Made by a program: the position numbers and the translations under genes. Source: Agelaius tricolor (taxonomy: Eukaryota > Chordata > Aves > Passeriformes > Icteridae). Taken from it: a stretch of DNA of 64,000 nucleotides. Position 1 is the first letter of the stretch, and the number at the start of each line of letters is the position of its first letter. The stretch is from NCBI GenBank assembly GCA_023055355.1, contig JALJCS010000035.1, positions 5,835,501 to 5,899,500 on the forward strand. Direction: 5' to 3'. The notes beneath the pieces were generated by a model. The model was not told the origin of the DNA, ran no database searches, and saw only the letters and a program-made list of their open reading frames with translations. Of this stretch, positions 61,021 through 64,000 are shown in pieces.

Positions 61021-64000
61021 GGGTTGCTTTTCATCTGGGGCCAGGAGCCAGGGCAGGGTGGCTGGGAGGAGATCCCAGCTCTTCCCCAGCCCCCCATGCC
61101 CAGGACAGGAGGGGCAGACATGGGGTTGGACCACCCCAGCTGCCACTCATCCTTGGGGCTGACGTGTCTCCTATGGCTCCCTGCTCTCAGTTTGATCGGC
61201 TGTGTTCTCTGCCCTGTTCAGTAATGCAGGTTGTTGGAGCCAGTCTGGAAATGCCCAGGATTTTATGATGCACAGAAAATTTTCTGCTTTCTTCTCCCCC
61301 TGCAACCCCTGCAGAAGCTTTGGCATCGTGCTGAAAAATTCCGCTTTTGCATTTTTTATTTTAAACTCTCTTTCATTTTTTCCCCCCCATTCTGAAAAAA
61401 CCAAGTTTCGGATTACCCCAAGTTCCCTGCCCAGCTTTTACTCAACTCTCTCTTTTTTTTTTTTTTTCTACTGTTTTGCTGGAAGGGAGCAAAACCTTAG
61501 GCCAAAATGAACCTCCCTGATGGCTTTTTCACTTGGATCATGGAATCATTTTCCCTTGGCAGAGGACCCATGGGGAGCCTTTGCCCCCGGCAGCTTTGCT
61601 GGCTGGGACTAGAGTCTGAGGGAACGGGGCCGTCCACGGGGAACTGTGGAAGGAGCATCCAGAGTCAGGTTAGGAGGGCTTTGAAGCTTCACTGTGGTTT
61701 GGAGAGGGTTGAATTTCCTAGTTAACTAGGAGGCTTAAGTGTTTCTGGGTTTGTTACGAGGCCAGATCGTGGCTTTCCCTTCCTCCGTGCCTTGGCTCTC
61801 TGCTGAGCAACCTAGACGTGAAATGTTCTCTTTGGATGGTGATGCATGCAGAGGTTTCCCCCAACCTGGGTTCATTTGGCTTTGGCTTTCTTCAGCCTTG
61901 GCCTCTCATCCAGGAATCTGGCCTGCTGCTAAGAAATAAAACAAAAAACCAAACCAAAACAACAACAAAAAAGCCCCCAAAACCCATCCAACCAAACAAA
62001 AAAACCCAAAACAACACAAAAGAAAAAGAAAAGAAAAAAAGAGGAAATTCACATGGTTTTATGTAACAGAGTGAGTAACGACTGGTTGTGCTTTGGGATG
62101 CTCTCACATCTGCTTCCTACCAAAGCCCCAGCAAAGAAGCTTCGAGCAGATGGAAAAACACATTTTTCAGCCTGAATATTTGCTGAGAGAAGCTTTGAGG
62201 CTTGCTCTCTGTGCTGGCTGTGGTGGTGCTGGTTAGTGCCTTACGGGAAAGGGGCTCTTGGGGTGCCAGGAACAGCATCCTGTGCCGGAGGTGCGGCACG
62301 GCCACGCAGGTCCTGGCGGGTGCTGCAGCCGTGCACCAGTGCGTGAGACTGGGATGTGCCCATGACTCAGCCCCAAACCGTGACTTGGTTTAGTCACAAG
62401 TGGATAGAAATTGTCCATGGGTTTGGCTTCCGTGCCTGAAATGTTGTTTTGGTTGGGATTTTTAGCAGGTTTCCTAGGTGCAAGGCACTGGCGGCTGTTT
62501 GGTGTTGGGGTTTTCTTGTCACCCATGTCATCCCAGTTTTCTCTCCCTCTCTGCTGGGATGCAAAATCCAAGGGCAAGAGCAGAAGAGGGCTGAAAATGG
62601 GAACAAAATGCTAAACAGGTGACGACTGAGAGCTTGGAGCTTGGCACAGACTACTTTATAAAGAAAAGGGGATTTATTTACTGTAATCCAGGTACTAGCC
62701 CCACACTTACTGGGTTTCTGGTGCAAAGCATCCTTACATTTATCTCTAATTTGGTTCTCTTCCAAGAGGTTTTCCCCAATGCATCCACTGAATCAGCTTC
62801 GAAATGCTCCCTAACCCTGGGGGCTGAAGGCAAACCCACAGCCAGCAGCAGTGGAACTGGGCAATCTCACAGAGATTCACTCACCTTGGCTGTCCGACCA
62901 CCCCCAGGGGTTTTTTTGCCTCCAGGATTTCCTGTGATTCATACCTTAATCAGGTCAGGTTTCGAAGTCCCTCCTCTTGCATTATTGATGGCTCTGTGCT
63001 CCCTCAGGAGATGCTGGTGGCCAGAGCAGCCCAGCCCTCCCCTGCCCAGATGGCTAAGAGGGCTTGTTGATGATTTGTTAATTCAAATAGAAAGTGCTTG
63101 TTAACCCCTGGCGAGGCTGAAGCTGCCTTCTTTCTGGAGGGCAGGGCTCGCCCCCATGCCTGGGACTCCTGCTGCCAAAACATTTATTTGGTGTTAAGCT
63201 GCCAGCCACGCTATGCAAGTAAAGATGTTAATAATGAGTAAGGTTCATTTTTAACTCTGGGTTGAGACTAGTCTTGGGAAGAGCTGTACTCTGGGAAGGG
63301 GAGAAGGTGGTGGGAGCTCTGCTGTGCATGGGCGAGCAACTCCCAGGGCCAGGGTGTATGGATCCTGTGGAAGGGAGCAAATGTCTCTGCTCCTTCTTGG
63401 CTACAGGGTCTGTAGGAATAAATTGTTCCTTCTGCTGTGGGTGAGGCTTCTAAGTGTGTTTGATGGGCTGCTCTTTAACCAGTCTCCTCCACATCAGTGC
63501 TAGCTGCTAATAACACGAATCCCAGATCTGGGCTGGTGGTCCCTGTGCCTGTGTTGGATGCAAAATGTCTTTCTAGATAGCCTGGCTGTAAGAATTCTAC
63601 CTTAATGGGAGAAAAAAAAAACAACAAACAAACTCCAATAAGAATGATAAATAAAGGAGCCCTCTGATGCACCATTGAATTAATGTTTATCTGGGCAGAT
63701 AGGGAGGAAAGGAATTAAATTATTATGTGACTTTTAACTGCTTCTGTATGTGATTATTGACTTATCTTGCTTTGGAGGGCCATAAATATGTCTCAGGATA
63801 TACCCCTGAGACCATAATCTGCTCAGGATCACTGTGCAGGTCTGTCTCTGATGTTCCTTCAGAGATTCATCCTGACTTCTAGGGTCAAAAATCCAAATTC
63901 CTCTGACAAAGGACCTAGCCACGTGCGGAAGGGAATGTGTTTGCACTATATGGCAAGCATACAGCATAATTCCTGAAGGTTTCTGCCTTGTATAAAGTGC

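Larger units (their letters stand above)
54977..64000 (+). other. CACNA1G: CACNA1G intron 1 (partial)
   Basis: At least 9 kb of intron. The conserved exon 2 peptide (WFERIS and following IS1 residues) is not found, so the acceptor lies beyond the window. The first 550 bases belong to the CpG island. The remainder holds a 48-bp tandem duplication, a CTTT microsatellite, a CR1 fragment, poly-A/T runs (57041-57054, 57219-57234) and A/C-rich DNA at 61938-62043. No second gene is supported on either strand. Confidence 0.7.

Overview
This is vertebrate nuclear DNA, almost certainly from a bird. The genes are split by many short introns with GT-AG sites, promoters sit in CpG islands, and the interspersed repeats are CR1 LINE fragments plus one LTR that looks like those of songbird endogenous retroviruses. 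The small introns and high GC suggest a microchromosome. No bacterial, phage or CRISPR features are present. Songbird origin is inferred from repeat style only.

Five genes lie head to tail on the + strand, in the order known from human 17q21.33: the 3' end of RSAD1 (1-838), all of MYCBPAP (1309-12890, 19 coding exons, 888 aa), all of EPN3 (5' exon near 16.8 kb, coding 19553-25420, 640 aa), all of SPATA20 (26281-36287, 16 exons, 760 aa), and the first coding exon of CACNA1G (54735-54976). Every exon chain was joined by hand; phases agree at every junction and there are no frameshifts or premature stops.

Spacers: RSAD1 to MYCBPAP is under 500 bp. MYCBPAP to EPN3 is about 4 kb. EPN3 to SPATA20 is only about 225 bp from poly(A) signal to start codon. 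SPATA20 to CACNA1G is about 18 kb; it holds a 437-bp solo LTR, a CR1 copy, a perfect 20-bp hairpin, a GC island with a GGGGCC repeat, and AT-rich blocks that could be regulatory. From 54977 to the window end is CACNA1G intron 1.

The genes are neighbours by conserved synteny, not a pathway: RSAD1 is a HemW-like radical-SAM protein, MYCBPAP a sperm-flagellum/cilium protein, EPN3 an endocytic adaptor, SPATA20 a thioredoxin-like protein of spermatids, and CACNA1G the Cav3.1 T-type calcium channel.

No wholly new biological system is apparent. The strongest specific observation is that CACNA1G exon 1 ends at a perfect U12-type (minor spliceosome) 5' splice site. Others are the compact EPN3/SPATA20 boundary with a duplicated poly(A)-signal block, the 20-bp perfect hairpin, and the isolated GGGGCC island.
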